Shown: positions 17,673-28,384, counted from the stretch's first letter. The stretch: 64,000 bases of DNA from Colwellia sp. Arc7-635 (GCF_003971255.1 NZ_CP034660.1:1612001-1676000), one strand, 5' to 3'. Made by a program: numbers and translations. Notes: a model not told the origin generated them from the letters alone.

Positions 17673-17861
17673 ATGGAAGTGAGTGAAATAGTCACGCAAG
17701 GTGGTCAATTTTTTGTAGGTGTTGGCACTTTGGCTTTGCTCAACGCTGGATTAGCGCAAAGTAAAAACAGAAGAGGTTTAATTTGGTTTCTTATTTCTTT
17801 ATTTCTAGGTCCAATAGCAACTTTATTATTAGTCGTATTGGATAAACAACCAGAATATTAA
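17673..17861 (+). CDS. 62-residue membrane protein of unknown function
   Basis: A small protein with two predicted membrane segments (about residues 12-28 and 35-56) joined by a short basic loop (QSKNRRG). The second segment has FLGPIATLLLVVL. An excellent ribosome binding site (AAGGAG, eight bases before the ATG) supports it as a real gene. It sits between norF and norC but has no FNR-type box of its own. I do not recognise the family. Confidence 0.6.
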   Translation: MEVSEIVTQGGQFFVGVGTLALLNAGLAQSKNRRGLIWFLISLFLGPIATLLLVVLDKQPEY

Positions 17862-17901
17862 CGCAATCGTTATATTACTGTTGTTTACTCAGTTTAATAA
17901 G

Positions 17902-18094
17902 ATATACCCAAGCTACTTGAAGATACAGAATTCGGCAAGATGACAAAGTGTTAGCACCAAGACATTGATTAAATAGAATGGTTGTTCCATTGTAAGAATC
18001 AATAACGCCGAAGATGACTCGTTATTGGCGTATCGCGCCTTGATCTGATTTCCTAGCTTAACTCTGAAACTGCATTTTAAAGTGGAACGGGTAT
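17902..18094 (+). repeat. MITE-like inverted-terminal repeat element, copy 1
   Basis: A 193-bp element starts ATATACCCAAGCTACTTGAA and ends with the near-complementary TTTTAAAGTGGAACGGGTAT. The interior shares long blocks with copy 2 at 51638-51905, including TTAGCACCAAG, ATGGTTGTTCCATTGT and CTTGATCTGATTTCCTAGCTTA, but lacks about 75 bp. It has no transposase and no plausible gene. It lies between the small membrane gene and norC. Confidence 0.75.
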
Positions 18095-18418
18095 GATCTT
18101 GACTACCTAGCAAAGCATTGGTGGCATCAATGTTTTCTTTTAATCGTCGGTTTATAATACGCTAACAAATAAATTTACTAAGGATGTTGAAAAGTACCTT
18201 CAGTATCTACAAAACATTAAATTTTTTCTGGTTAATGGTTTGAATATTGTGACTAAAGTTATCTGATACTTTAGCCTGTAATTTACATTTTTTATAAAAT
18301 GTTACAATTTAATCAGTAATAAAACCCTACAATAATTAAGGGTTTAACCTTGCTTTACTCCTATTTTTTACCTTAATTCAAATTATTTTATCTTTATTTG
18401 TAACACATCTCTTAAAAC

Positions 18419-18432
18419 TTGATTCTCGTCAA
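18419..18432 (+). promoter_or_regulatory. FNR/DNR box of the norCB promoter
   Basis: TTGATTCTCGTCAA matches the consensus at nine of ten positions. Its centre (18425.5) is 41.5 bases upstream of a predicted transcription start at about 18467, and the -10 element TATGAT at 18455-18460 is correctly placed for that start. This is the textbook arrangement of a class II FNR/DNR-activated promoter. Confidence 0.85.
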
Positions 18433-18454
18433 AGTGACACCCTCTAGATTCCCT

Positions 18455-18460
18455 TATGAT
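18455..18460 (+). promoter_or_regulatory. -10 element of norCB
   Basis: TATGAT matches TATAAT at five of six positions. It lies 22 bases after the FNR/DNR box and 39 bases before the norC ATG, giving an expected leader of about 33 bases. Confidence 0.7.
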
Positions 18461-18499
18461 GAATTTGCTTTATTACATTATTCTAATAAGGGAAATATC

Positions 18500-20333
<1,834 letters not shown>

Positions 20334-20410
20334 TACTGAATACATAGTACTCAATAAATAGTACTGAATATTGACATTCAAGTTATTGAATAAAATATTT
20401 TAGTGATAAT

Positions 20411-20444
20411 AAAGTCGTGGTAGAGATATCGCGACTTTCTTTTA
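20411..20444 (+). terminator. terminator after norCB
   Basis: AAAGTCG / CGACTTT forms a seven-base-pair stem with a 14-base loop, followed by CTTTTAT. It lies 78 bases after the norB stop, in a 204-bp gap before the next gene. Confidence 0.55.
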
Positions 20445-20537
20445 TCTCATACTTTAAATTTTTTATGCTGTTCGTTGCTAACTGATTACTAACTTATTCA
20501 CCGTAATAAACTGAAATAATTAAATAAGGAGAAATGT

Positions 20538-20921
20538 TTGACTGATACTCAATTAACCCAACGTGAAAACAAGCACATACTTCAACGTATCGCTAAAGTT
20601 GTTGGCATCATAAGTATTGTTATCGCTTTTATTTGTGCCGGATATTTACTGACCTTAACTGACAGTGAAGATAAAGTGATTAAGGCCTTTTATGGTTCAA
20701 TTTCATTTTTTTGTTTTATGATGGGCTTAGTGCTACACAGTATTGGCAGTGCAAACTTGCCTGATCTCACTGTGCCAAAAGATAACGTTATAGCAGATGC
20801 TAATCAAAAGTTTGTTATCGATTTACCATCTAGTTCTGAGCCTGAAGCAAGTGCTGATCTTTCTGACGAGCAAGAAGTAAATGAGACTAGCCATCACATC
20901 AACAGCGATAAAATAACTTAA
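20538..20921 (+). CDS. unknown two-helix membrane protein in the nor cluster
   Basis: A 127-residue protein with two transmembrane helices (about residues 17-43 and 51-70) and an acidic, serine-rich C-terminal tail (about 85-127, SSEPEASADLSDEQEVNE). The start is TTG at 20538 with AGGAG at 20527-20531. An ATG at 20534 in another frame stops after three codons and overlaps this start. I do not recognise the family. Its place between norB and norD suggests an accessory role in NO reductase assembly, which is inference only. Confidence 0.6.
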   Translation: MTDTQLTQRENKHILQRIAKVVGIISIVIAFICAGYLLTLTDSEDKVIKAFYGSISFFCFMMGLVLHSIGSANLPDLTVPKDNVIADANQKFVIDLPSSSEPEASADLSDEQEVNETSHHINSDKIT

Positions 20922-20958
20922 AAATAGTGCTTTAAATGCAAGCCGTTCATCAGCTAAT

Positions 20959-20972
20959 TTGACATACATCAC
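20959..20972 (+). promoter_or_regulatory. FNR/DNR-type box of norD
   Basis: TTGACATACATCAC matches the consensus at eight of ten positions. Its centre (20965.5) is 41.5 bases before a start near 21007, and a -10-like TAGCAT at 20995-21000 is in register. This supports a separate class II promoter for norD about 43 bases before its ATG. Confidence 0.6.
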
Positions 20973-21049
20973 AACTTACTAATGAAGCTTTTGTTAGCAT
21001 AGCAATTAATAAAACGTAATCATGTAATAATCCTTTTAGGAATAGCACA

Positions 21050-22888
21050 ATGGAAGAGTGGGTTGGCGGTCTTTGGCATAAGTACATTACCCGTAAAGCG
21101 AGTACTGATCATAGTGATGCAGCTGTGCATTTTTCTGACATCAGCCATGCCATTGGTTTGGTTTATCGCGCTTTAGGTGGTGAAGCGATTAAACGTGTTG
21201 AAGCAGCAAGTCATCGTGATTATATTGTTCGCCGTAGTTTTTTAGAGAAAATTGCCGGCGAAAATCAACAAGTCAGTCTTGCTTGGCAAGATGAAGAAAG
21301 CTTACGTTTACCCGAAACCTTAGCGGTTTTCCCCACCACAGCACTAAATCATGATTTATATATATGGTTAGCCGTATTAGCCGCGCAACATAATGGTCAG
21401 TTTCGTCATTGGGCTATTGATAATCAGCAACTCGTGGTTGATGTTCTTCAACGTTTTCCGGCCTTAAAACCTCGTTACCAACGTCTCGCACAAGCGTTTA
21501 TTGCTAGTCGTGTCGATCAAAGTAAAATGCCTAAAGACGAACAGTTAATGGAACAAGCCATTAGCCAAGCGATATTAACACCAGGCTCAGTGCAGCAATT
21601 TCCTACCGTCAATTATGCACCACAGGCCGTATACTTATGGCTGTATCCGTCAGCACATGTTGACCCACTAGTATTACCGGAATTTGATGAAAGTGAAGAC
21701 CTTGAAGCGGTTGAATTAGGAAAAGCGAAAAAGAGTGAAACCAGCCGAAAAAAAGCTGAACGAGTAGACTCTGGCGATGATAAAGACGGTATGATGATTT
21801 TTCGTCTGGAAAGCTTATTTTCGTGGAGTGAATTCTCGAAACTCGATCGCGGTACTGATGATAGCGATGACGATGAAGACGACAATCAACGCATTGCTGA
21901 TGATTTAGATAAAATCACCTTATCTAAACAACAAAGCCAAAAAAGTGCCCGCATTAAAATTGATATGGATTTACCTTCGGCATCTGAAGATGATCAGCCC
22001 ATCGGCGAAGGCATTAAATTACCTGAGTGGAATTATAAAAATCAAACGTTGCAAGCGGACCGCTGTTTGCTACAAGCGATGTTACCGAAAGATTGCACAC
22101 CGAAAAAACTACCGGTTAAGTTACAAAAAACCGCTAAAACAATACAAGCACAGTTTGAGCAATTACGCAGTATGCGTTATTGGTTAAAGGGCGAGCATCA
22201 AGGCGAAGAGTTAGATCTTGCTGCATGGCTTGATTTTCATATTGAATCAAAAATAGCACCCACCCAAGAAAAAGGGCATTTTCGTAGTTTTCGCGGTAAT
22301 AATCGAGATATTTCAACGCTCTTATTGGCCGATTTATCGATGTCGACCGATGCCTATTTAGACGATCACAACCGTGTTATCGACGTAGTTCAAGACTCCA
22401 TGTTATTGTTTGGCGAAGCGTTAAATAGTGTCGGTGACAGTTTCGCCATGTATGGCTTTTCGTCGGTAAAACGCACGAATGTCCGCTTTACTTTATTGAA
22501 AAATTTTAACGAAAAATATGACGATACCATTCGTGGCCGTGTGCAATCTATTCGCCCCGGTTTTTATACTCGTATGGGCGCAGCTATTCGCCAAGCCACT
22601 AAGGTGTTAGTTGAGCAACGCAGCACACAAAAATTATTACTGATATTAACCGATGGCAAACCCAATGATATCGACCATTATGAAGGGCGTTTTGGTGTTG
22701 AAGATACGCATCAAGCGATAAAAGAAGCCAATAAGCTCGGCATTAAGCCTTTTTGTATTACCATTGATCAAGAGGCGCAAAGTTACTTACCCTATTTGTT
22801 TGGGAGTAATGGCTATACCGTCATTTTAAGGCCTGAACAATTGCCGGTACGTTTGCCGCAGTTGTACCATCAGTTAACTAGCCAGTAA
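21050..22888 (+). CDS. norD: NorD, von Willebrand factor A domain protein for NO reductase activation
   Basis: Partner of the NorQ ATPase in activating NorCB. The C-terminal VWA domain (about residues 420-610) has an intact MIDAS motif DLSMS (Asp428-Ser432) and LTDGKPNDIDHYEGRFGVED. The N-terminal two-thirds is the NorD-specific region, with an acidic low-complexity linker near 275-283 (DDSDDDEDD). The length of 612 residues is normal. It carries its own FNR-type box and is followed 56 bases later by the DnrP-like gene. Confidence 0.93.
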   Translation: MEEWVGGLWHKYITRKASTDHSDAAVHFSDISHAIGLVYRALGGEAIKRVEAASHRDYIVRRSFLEKIAGENQQVSLAWQDEESLRLPETLAVFPTTALNHDLYIWLAVLAAQHNGQFRHWAIDNQQLVVDVLQRFPALKPRYQRLAQAFIASRVDQSKMPKDEQLMEQAISQAILTPGSVQQFPTVNYAPQAVYLWLYPSAHVDPLVLPEFDESEDLEAVELGKAKKSETSRKKAERVDSGDDKDGMMIFRLESLFSWSEFSKLDRGTDDSDDDEDDNQRIADDLDKITLSKQQSQKSARIKIDMDLPSASEDDQPIGEGIKLPEWNYKNQTLQADRCLLQAMLPKDCTPKKLPVKLQKTAKTIQAQFEQLRSMRYWLKGEHQGEELDLAAWLDFHIESKIAPTQEKGHFRSFRGNNRDISTLLLADLSMSTDAYLDDHNRVIDVVQDSMLLFGEALNSVGDSFAMYGFSSVKRTNVRFTLLKNFNEKYDDTIRGRVQSIRPGFYTRMGAAIRQATKVLVEQRSTQKLLLILTDGKPNDIDHYEGRFGVEDTHQAIKEANKLGIKPFCITIDQEAQSYLPYLFGSNGYTVILRPEQLPVRLPQLYHQLTSQ

Positions 22889-22944
22889 TGACAGCTAAGC
22901 AATAGTGTTCAGTACCTTATTTAACTAAGTTTTTAGGAATTATT

Positions 22945-23136
22945 ATGTCTGATGAGCAAGTACCATGCTTATTTTGCCAAGTAAAAAATGACAGCAAATC
23001 AGTAAACTGCAGTAATTGTGGTATGGCGTTAGCAAAAAAACACCCTGAAGGAAAAGCGCGGACAATTTTTTTCTCTAAGGCGTTTTGGCCTATCGTCATT
23101 TTTTGTCTGGTGATGATGTACTATCTGCCGCGATAA
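22945..23136 (+). CDS. dnrP: DnrP-like zinc-ribbon membrane protein
   Basis: A 63-residue protein with two CxxC pairs (CLFCQ at residue 8 and CSNCG at about 26) forming a small zinc ribbon, followed by a transmembrane helix (about 48-60) ending YYLPR. Order, size and the CGMALAKKHP segment match small DnrP-type proteins known from denitrification clusters of pseudomonads, whose role is unclear. AGGAA precedes the ATG. It lies directly downstream of norD and is probably co-transcribed with it. Confidence 0.65.
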   Translation: MSDEQVPCLFCQVKNDSKSVNCSNCGMALAKKHPEGKARTIFFSKAFWPIVIFCLVMMYYLPR

Positions 23137-23239
23137 TTTTTTGTGACAAGGCTGATTGATGGGGCATCGTTAAACATAGTTGGTTATTGTTAGTTATCCC
23201 TAGGCACATTGCCTGCATAAAAATATCAATATAAAGCAT

Positions 23240-24355
23240 CTAAGCTTTTGCTAATAACGTGCTACTTTGAGCTAGCATCAAGTTTAATGCTTCATTTGCT
23301 TCATCCGTGAACAATAAGGATGTTGATACTTCTTTGATATACTCATCAGTAAGTTTTTCTTGCGACATTCTCAGTTGTAACTCACTGAGAATTTTCGCTT
23401 CATAGACATAGCATGCTATTGGTAGTTTGTTATGCAATGCGGGCAATAATGCCGAACGCTTAACTTTTGCCTGTAACGCTAACACCTCTAATATGGACTG
23501 AGGGAAATTCCAGTATTTGGCAATGAAATAGGTCAGTCGTTTTGATTCTTTAGCCATCATGCTTTTAAATAATGTTGAATTGGGCTGGCAGTCAGGGTGG
23601 ACAACAGCAAATGCATCTATCATCAGTTGATAAATAATAACATCGCCTAAATTACAAATTAAACCGATAAAGTAAGCTTGAGCGGCACTGTCTTTTATCG
23701 ATGACTTGGCGACAAGGTTTTTTGCTATAACGCCGGTAGATAAACTATGCTGCCAAATCTTCTGGCCATATTGGCGAAAATAAATACTGGACTGTGGTAC
23801 CAGACGATTGACGAAACCATTAATAACACCTTCGACCAAACCATTAGCACCTAACACCATAAAGGCAGTTTTAAGATCAGATATCTCCTTATTATGTCGA
23901 TTATAATAAGTTGAATTAGCGAGCTCTATCACTTTAGCGGCAATAACCGGCTCTTGCTGGAGTAAAGTAATTAATGCGTCAGTATTAAACTCTTTATTAT
24001 TTAGCTGCTCGATAATTTGGCTTAATGACAGTGGTAATATCGGCAATGATCCTAAAATTAGTTTGGGATTTTTTAATAACAGCTCCACTTTATCGGCAAT
24101 AAACTCTGATAGCTCATCGTTATGCGACGAGGCCATATTGTCAGATACGCCTAATAAATAGTCATAAAAAGCTTGCTGATATTCATCTTCAAATGAGCAA
24201 CAACTTAAGGGTTTCACACTGATACTCTGTGGTTGAATATTAGTCCTAGGCTCTTCTTTGGGAATAGCGTCTTGCCGCATTTTTTCAAAATAATATAAAT
24301 CAGTTGTCGTACGATTTTTTTTGCTAAATAGCTTACTTAATAATTTTTTGAACAT
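23240..24355 (-). CDS. HDOD-domain signalling protein
   Basis: A 371-residue soluble protein. The HDOD domain (about residues 100-300) shows LPILPLSLSQIIEQL, EPVIAAKVIELANSTYYN, LKTAFMVLGANGLVEGV, IWQHSLSTGVIAKNLV and FIGLICNLGDVIIYQLM, which fits the metal-dependent-hydrolase-like fold that usually lacks catalytic residues and acts in regulation. The basic N-terminus (KKLLSKLFSKKNR) is not a signal peptide. It is convergent with the norD-dnrP unit and no partner is adjacent. Confidence 0.8.
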   Translation of the reverse strand: MFKKLLSKLFSKKNRTTTDLYYFEKMRQDAIPKEEPRTNIQPQSISVKPLSCCSFEDEYQQAFYDYLLGVSDNMASSHNDELSEFIADKVELLLKNPKLILGSLPILPLSLSQIIEQLNNKEFNTDALITLLQQEPVIAAKVIELANSTYYNRHNKEISDLKTAFMVLGANGLVEGVINGFVNRLVPQSSIYFRQYGQKIWQHSLSTGVIAKNLVAKSSIKDSAAQAYFIGLICNLGDVIIYQLMIDAFAVVHPDCQPNSTLFKSMMAKESKRLTYFIAKYWNFPQSILEVLALQAKVKRSALLPALHNKLPIACYVYEAKILSELQLRMSQEKLTDEYIKEVSTSLLFTDEANEALNLMLAQSSTLLAKA

Positions 24356-24884
24356 AATAATTAAAAATACTTTACAGTTTAAATAGTGGTAACTTGTCAG
24401 AAAAATGGTGAGCTAATAAGGTATTGGTTAACCGAATAGATCAGCTGGTACATCTTACTTGAAATGCTATCATTACGTGGATAATCAGCATTGTCGTTAT
24501 TAGTTTAGATGCTTCTAAGATAAATATTATATTATGCTAATTTATTTTCTCCAAATGATAGTGAAACTGCGGTTATGCTTTAACTAGAACATAACTCGAG
24601 CATAACTCGAGCATAACTCGAGCATAACTCGAGCATAACTCGAACATAACTCAAGCATAATTCAAGCATAACTCAAGAAAAATTTAACCATCTATTAGTG
24701 ATAGTTTAGCAATGGCATACAGCGAACTTATCGCTTGCTTAACTATCGTGTGGTTATCGGTCAGTACAGTTCTTAAATAGTTTACCGAGAGCCTAAATTT
24801 TCAATTGCTTTTTCTTGTTGATTATTTTTAGGCGTGTAAAATACCGCCATTATTTATCTCTTCTTCAATTAGTAAAGTTTATCT
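24356..24884. other. 529-bp intergenic region with a tandem array
   Basis: This lies between the divergent HDOD and miaE genes. Its main feature is the 11-bp tandem array at 24590-24677. No other open frame or RNA gene was recognised. Confidence 0.5.
24590..24677. repeat. 11-bp tandem repeat array, eight units
   Basis: Eight head-to-tail units of CATAACTCGAG occupy exactly 88 bases. The first four are identical and the last four carry single changes (CGAA, TCAAG, AATTCAAG). There are no spacers, so it is not a CRISPR array. Four units contain the palindrome CTCGAG. Confidence 0.9.
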
Positions 24885-25457
24885 ATGTTCGAATTAAAAT
24901 ATAAAACCCCTAAAGCTTGGGCTGAAGTTGTGCTTAGCGACTTTGATGCCTTTTTAACTGATCATGCTGCAGCAGAAAAAAAAGCCTCAGGCATGGCTAT
25001 GTCGATGATCTCTCATTATCCCGACCGTAAATCTGTCGTGAAAGCGATGGCAGACTTAGCCACTGAAGAGCTTATCCATTTTAAACAAGTGCTAAAATTA
25101 ATTTATGCGCGTGGTGGCCAATTAGGCGCTGATGAGAAAGACCCTTATATTAATCAAATCAGAAAAGTCTTTCGCAACGGTAGCGATGTGTTTTTCATGG
25201 ACAGACTTATTGTTGCTGGTGTTATAGAAGCCCGTGGACACGAACGCTTTTCTTTAATTGCTGAAGCGTTACCCGTAGGTAAAGATAAAGATTTTTATCA
25301 AACTATTGCCAAATCGGAAGAAAAGCATAAAAACTTGTTTATTGAACTCGCTTATGAATATTTTGATAAAGCAGATGTTGATCAACGTTTGGACGAAGTG
25401 CTAGATATTGAAGCGGATATTTGTTCAGCGTTACCATTTCGTGCAGCGTTACATTAG
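24885..25457 (+). CDS. miaE: tRNA-(ms2io6A)-hydroxylase MiaE
   Basis: Di-iron monooxygenase that hydroxylates the isopentenyl group of 2-methylthio-N6-isopentenyladenosine at tRNA position 37. Ferritin-like iron ligands are visible in DHAAAEKKASGMAM, ATEELIHFKQVLKL, IEARGHERFSLIAE and KSEEKHKNLFIELA. The length of 190 residues fits the family. The next gene starts 39 bases downstream and is probably co-transcribed. Confidence 0.9.
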   Translation: MFELKYKTPKAWAEVVLSDFDAFLTDHAAAEKKASGMAMSMISHYPDRKSVVKAMADLATEELIHFKQVLKLIYARGGQLGADEKDPYINQIRKVFRNGSDVFFMDRLIVAGVIEARGHERFSLIAEALPVGKDKDFYQTIAKSEEKHKNLFIELAYEYFDKADVDQRLDEVLDIEADICSALPFRAALH

Positions 25458-25496
25458 CTTTAACATACCTTCAAGTATAGCTTTAGGTAAAATGTA

Positions 25497-26798
25497 ATGA
25501 CTAATCAAACGACTGTTCGCCAACATGATAAAACCTCAGCTAAATACTTAGCACAATACGCTGAGCCCGAAGTACAGTCATTGGCGTCATTTCCTGCTGA
25601 GTTTACTTATCAGCATGTGTTAGTGATACCAGCCTTTATGGAGTCAGCACAATTTATTGAGCGCTTTGTGAAGTCTAAACTTGCTGAGCAACAATGCTTG
25701 CTTATTGTGGTGGTTAATCAGCCAGATAATGATTTTGGTCAGCAGCATCAACAAGCGCAAATTGATTTAGCACAAAGTATAACAGCGCAGGGCGAACAGC
25801 TTTGGCAACAAGACAATCTTCAGTTAGTTGACCTGTGCCATTGGACGAGCAATAAAAGTGTTAATTCAGCCATATTAACTGTTGATCGTTATCATCAGCC
25901 TATTCCTGCTGAGCAGGGTGTCGGACTGGCGAGAAAAATTGGTGCAGATTTAGCGGTCGCATTATATTTTGCGGGGAAAATAACCTCATCATGGGTACAC
26001 TCAAGTGATGCAGACGCTTATCTGCCTGATAATTACTTAATCGCGCATACTGATAGCGATGTTCAGGGTGATGATAAGTTTAAAAGCGCAGTGGCCAGCT
26101 GTTGTAATTTTTATCATTACAGTGAAAACCAAGCGATTCACCAAGCAAATTGGCTTTACGAAAGAGCCTTACGCTATTATGTTGCCGGTTTGCATTTCGC
26201 AAAATCACCGTATGCTTACTTCACTATTGGCAGTACTTTGTCTTTTAATATGTTGGCATATTGTCAAGCACGAGGGTTTCCTAAACGAAGTGCAGGTGAA
26301 GACTTTTATTTACTCAATAAGCTCGCCAAGTTAGGTGATATCGTTTATCTGGCTGATGTTACTATCAAGCTTGACGCTCGGCCTTCACAGCGCGTACCTT
26401 TTGGTACTGGGCCTGCTGTACAAGGCATTATGCAGTTGATAGCACAAGAGCAAGACTATCAGTACTATCATCCAGAAATTTTTATTGAACTAAAAGCCTG
26501 CTTGCAAGCATTTGAGCATTTATGGCAAGAGCGAGAACAACCGGAACAGTGGTTAACTGGCTTATCTCAAGGGGCTCAGCAAGCGCTAAAAAATATCGGT
26601 TTATTAACTTTTATTGCGAAACAAAAGTCTGCCAAGCAAGCCCAATTCAATAAGCAGCTTATTGTTTGGTTTGACAGCTTTAAAACCTTGAAGTTTATTC
26701 ATGCGCGTCGTGATTTAGGCTTAGGCAATATAGCACTTGAGCAAGCAATAACTGCTGCCCCGTTTAGTATAAGTAATGAGTATAAAAAACTAGTATAA
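25497..26798 (+). CDS. glycosyltransferase family 2-like protein
   Basis: A 433-residue soluble protein with the outline of a GT-A glycosyltransferase. The N-terminal strand HVLVIPAFMES is followed by CLLIVVVNQPDNDF, GVGLARKIGADLA, and SSDADAYLPDNY, which gives a DxD metal/nucleotide-sugar motif. A later GEDFYLLNKLAKLG matches the acceptor-side ED motif. The donor and acceptor cannot be named. AGGTAA precedes the ATG. It is just after miaE, with which it has no obvious functional link. Confidence 0.65.
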   Translation: MTNQTTVRQHDKTSAKYLAQYAEPEVQSLASFPAEFTYQHVLVIPAFMESAQFIERFVKSKLAEQQCLLIVVVNQPDNDFGQQHQQAQIDLAQSITAQGEQLWQQDNLQLVDLCHWTSNKSVNSAILTVDRYHQPIPAEQGVGLARKIGADLAVALYFAGKITSSWVHSSDADAYLPDNYLIAHTDSDVQGDDKFKSAVASCCNFYHYSENQAIHQANWLYERALRYYVAGLHFAKSPYAYFTIGSTLSFNMLAYCQARGFPKRSAGEDFYLLNKLAKLGDIVYLADVTIKLDARPSQRVPFGTGPAVQGIMQLIAQEQDYQYYHPEIFIELKACLQAFEHLWQEREQPEQWLTGLSQGAQQALKNIGLLTFIAKQKSAKQAQFNKQLIVWFDSFKTLKFIHARRDLGLGNIALEQAITAAPFSISNEYKKLV

Positions 26799-26929
26799 AA
26801 ACCGAGATTAAGGCTGAGGTTTAAAGGCCGAGCGTAAAGGCCTAGTCAGAACCATCAGTCATTATTTTTCAACATTGCTATTTCTGTTTATCAAGCTAAA
26901 TACAGCGGTTAGAAACGAAAATAACGTCA

Positions 26930-28006
26930 CTAAAGGTGATTGCTGACGTTATTTACCACATAAAATAGACAATCAGTACGAGCTATATCGGTTTTGTTTG
27001 ATGCCATGAAAATTTTCAAATGGGCAGCACAAACTAATTTGTTATCAACCATTTTAAAGTATTTATCGATAACGTTAATCCCTTGATCGTTCAGCATTTC
27101 AAGATTTTCTAAACCGTTATCATCAAGCCAACCTAACAATAAGCCGTCACAACAACCACCGTAGTTAAACTGTTCAATGTTTTCTCGTAAAGTGACACCA
27201 CTGTAGCCTTCATCATGCTTACTAAACGAAAGTTTTCGCTGAGCTTTAATAACCAAACGTAAAGGTTTATAAAGAATTTGTACGGCTTTATCTTGTGGCA
27301 AAGCGCAATGGCTATCACATTGAGCAAAACTACTTATGCCTTGGTAAGCCACTTCATGGGCTTGATCATCAGTACCACCACCACATTCAATAGTTACCAC
27401 AGGGCAAGAGAAATTCAGTTCCATCATGGCGCCAATGTTAATATCTGACAAAATTAAGGTATCGCAAAAATAAGACGTGATCGACAATACGTTTGGTGTG
27501 ATCAACGTCGTAACCGCAAATGCAGGACCGTTTCCTGAGGTATTGTGCAAGTCGATAATAGCGGCAGGATTAACTTCACGTATGGCGGTTTCAATTAATT
27601 TTGCGCGCTGAAGATAACCATCAAGCATTTTATTGGCGCCATCTTGGCTACTTCTGATAGATTCCTCGTTAAAGCAGCGATTTAAATCTACACCGTCTGG
27701 TAAATAGCGGTGACGGAATAAATGTTGATGTGTGGCAGCTTCTACCGATGAAATAATAATGCGAATGTTGGTTTTCGGCCGAGGTAATGAATTTTCCGTA
27801 GTAAGCCATCGATGTATTGCAATAAGTCCTGAGGGTTCATCACCATGCAATAATGTCGAAATAACTCGCCATTCATTACTATTTTCACCATCAATATCTA
27901 TCACAGTCATCCCGATTAATGATAAAAGAAATTGTTGATAATCAGCATGTAACGTACGACTACAGGGGTTGACCAAATAGTTTACTTCACTAAAATCTAT
28001 ATCCAT
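26930..28006 (-). CDS. succinylglutamate desuccinylase/aspartoacylase family zinc hydrolase
   Basis: A 358-residue M14-like zinc hydrolase of the AstE/AspA family. Zinc ligands appear in LLHGDEPSG (His and Glu) and IDLHNTSGNG (His), substrate-binding Asn-Arg in DLNRCFN, and the catalytic Glu in VTIECGGG. The substrate is probably an N-acyl amino acid or a related amide. No ast operon genes are adjacent, so a specific desuccinylase role is not supported. An FNR-like palindrome lies about 190 bases upstream. Confidence 0.78.
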   Translation of the reverse strand: MDIDFSEVNYLVNPCSRTLHADYQQFLLSLIGMTVIDIDGENSNEWRVISTLLHGDEPSGLIAIHRWLTTENSLPRPKTNIRIIISSVEAATHQHLFRHRYLPDGVDLNRCFNEESIRSSQDGANKMLDGYLQRAKLIETAIREVNPAAIIDLHNTSGNGPAFAVTTLITPNVLSITSYFCDTLILSDINIGAMMELNFSCPVVTIECGGGTDDQAHEVAYQGISSFAQCDSHCALPQDKAVQILYKPLRLVIKAQRKLSFSKHDEGYSGVTLRENIEQFNYGGCCDGLLLGWLDDNGLENLEMLNDQGINVIDKYFKMVDNKLVCAAHLKIFMASNKTDIARTDCLFYVVNNVSNHL

Positions 28007-28384
28007 AACTTACCCCTAAATGCGATTGAGTTTCGCGCGTGTTTATTGGATTAGGTATTGCATCGTTAAACTTAGACTTGAAAATGAAAATAGTGCTTGT
28101 CTAAAACTGCGATAACTTTCGAGCAACGCCTACTTTATTTGATGCCTCGATTTACACCAGAGCGTTAGCATGCCATAAAGCTTTATTAGGGGTCGTTGAC
28201 TAAGGTCAAGTAAGACGCTGATTTTTGCAGAAATGTTGGCTTGATTTTGTTTTTTTGCAGGTAATTTATTTTTTACACTTTACCTGCACGCTAGTTGAGG
28301 TTAAAAGCGGCAAAATGTAATCAAGTAATTCCCTTTATTGACTATCATCGATTACCACTATGCTTTGCTGAATAAAACTTATGA
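28007..28384. other. 378-bp intergenic region between two minus-strand genes
   Basis: Apart from a TTGAC-N4-GTCAA palindrome (28197-28210), no gene or terminator with a U-tract was recognised. Confidence 0.4.
28197..28210 (-). promoter_or_regulatory. possible CRP/FNR-family palindrome
   Basis: TTGACTAAGGTCAA is a perfect TTGAC-N4-GTCAA palindrome, with two mismatches from TTGAT-N4-ATCAA. It lies 191 bases upstream of the AstE-like gene start on the minus strand. Without an aligned -10 element it is only a candidate. Confidence 0.3.

Noticed and set aside
17913-18113. Minus-strand open frame of 66 codons before norC
   Set aside because: It overlaps copy 1 of the repeat element and has no independent support.
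24590-24677. Repeat array considered as a CRISPR
   Set aside because: Units of 11 bp are directly joined with no spacers and no cas genes are present.
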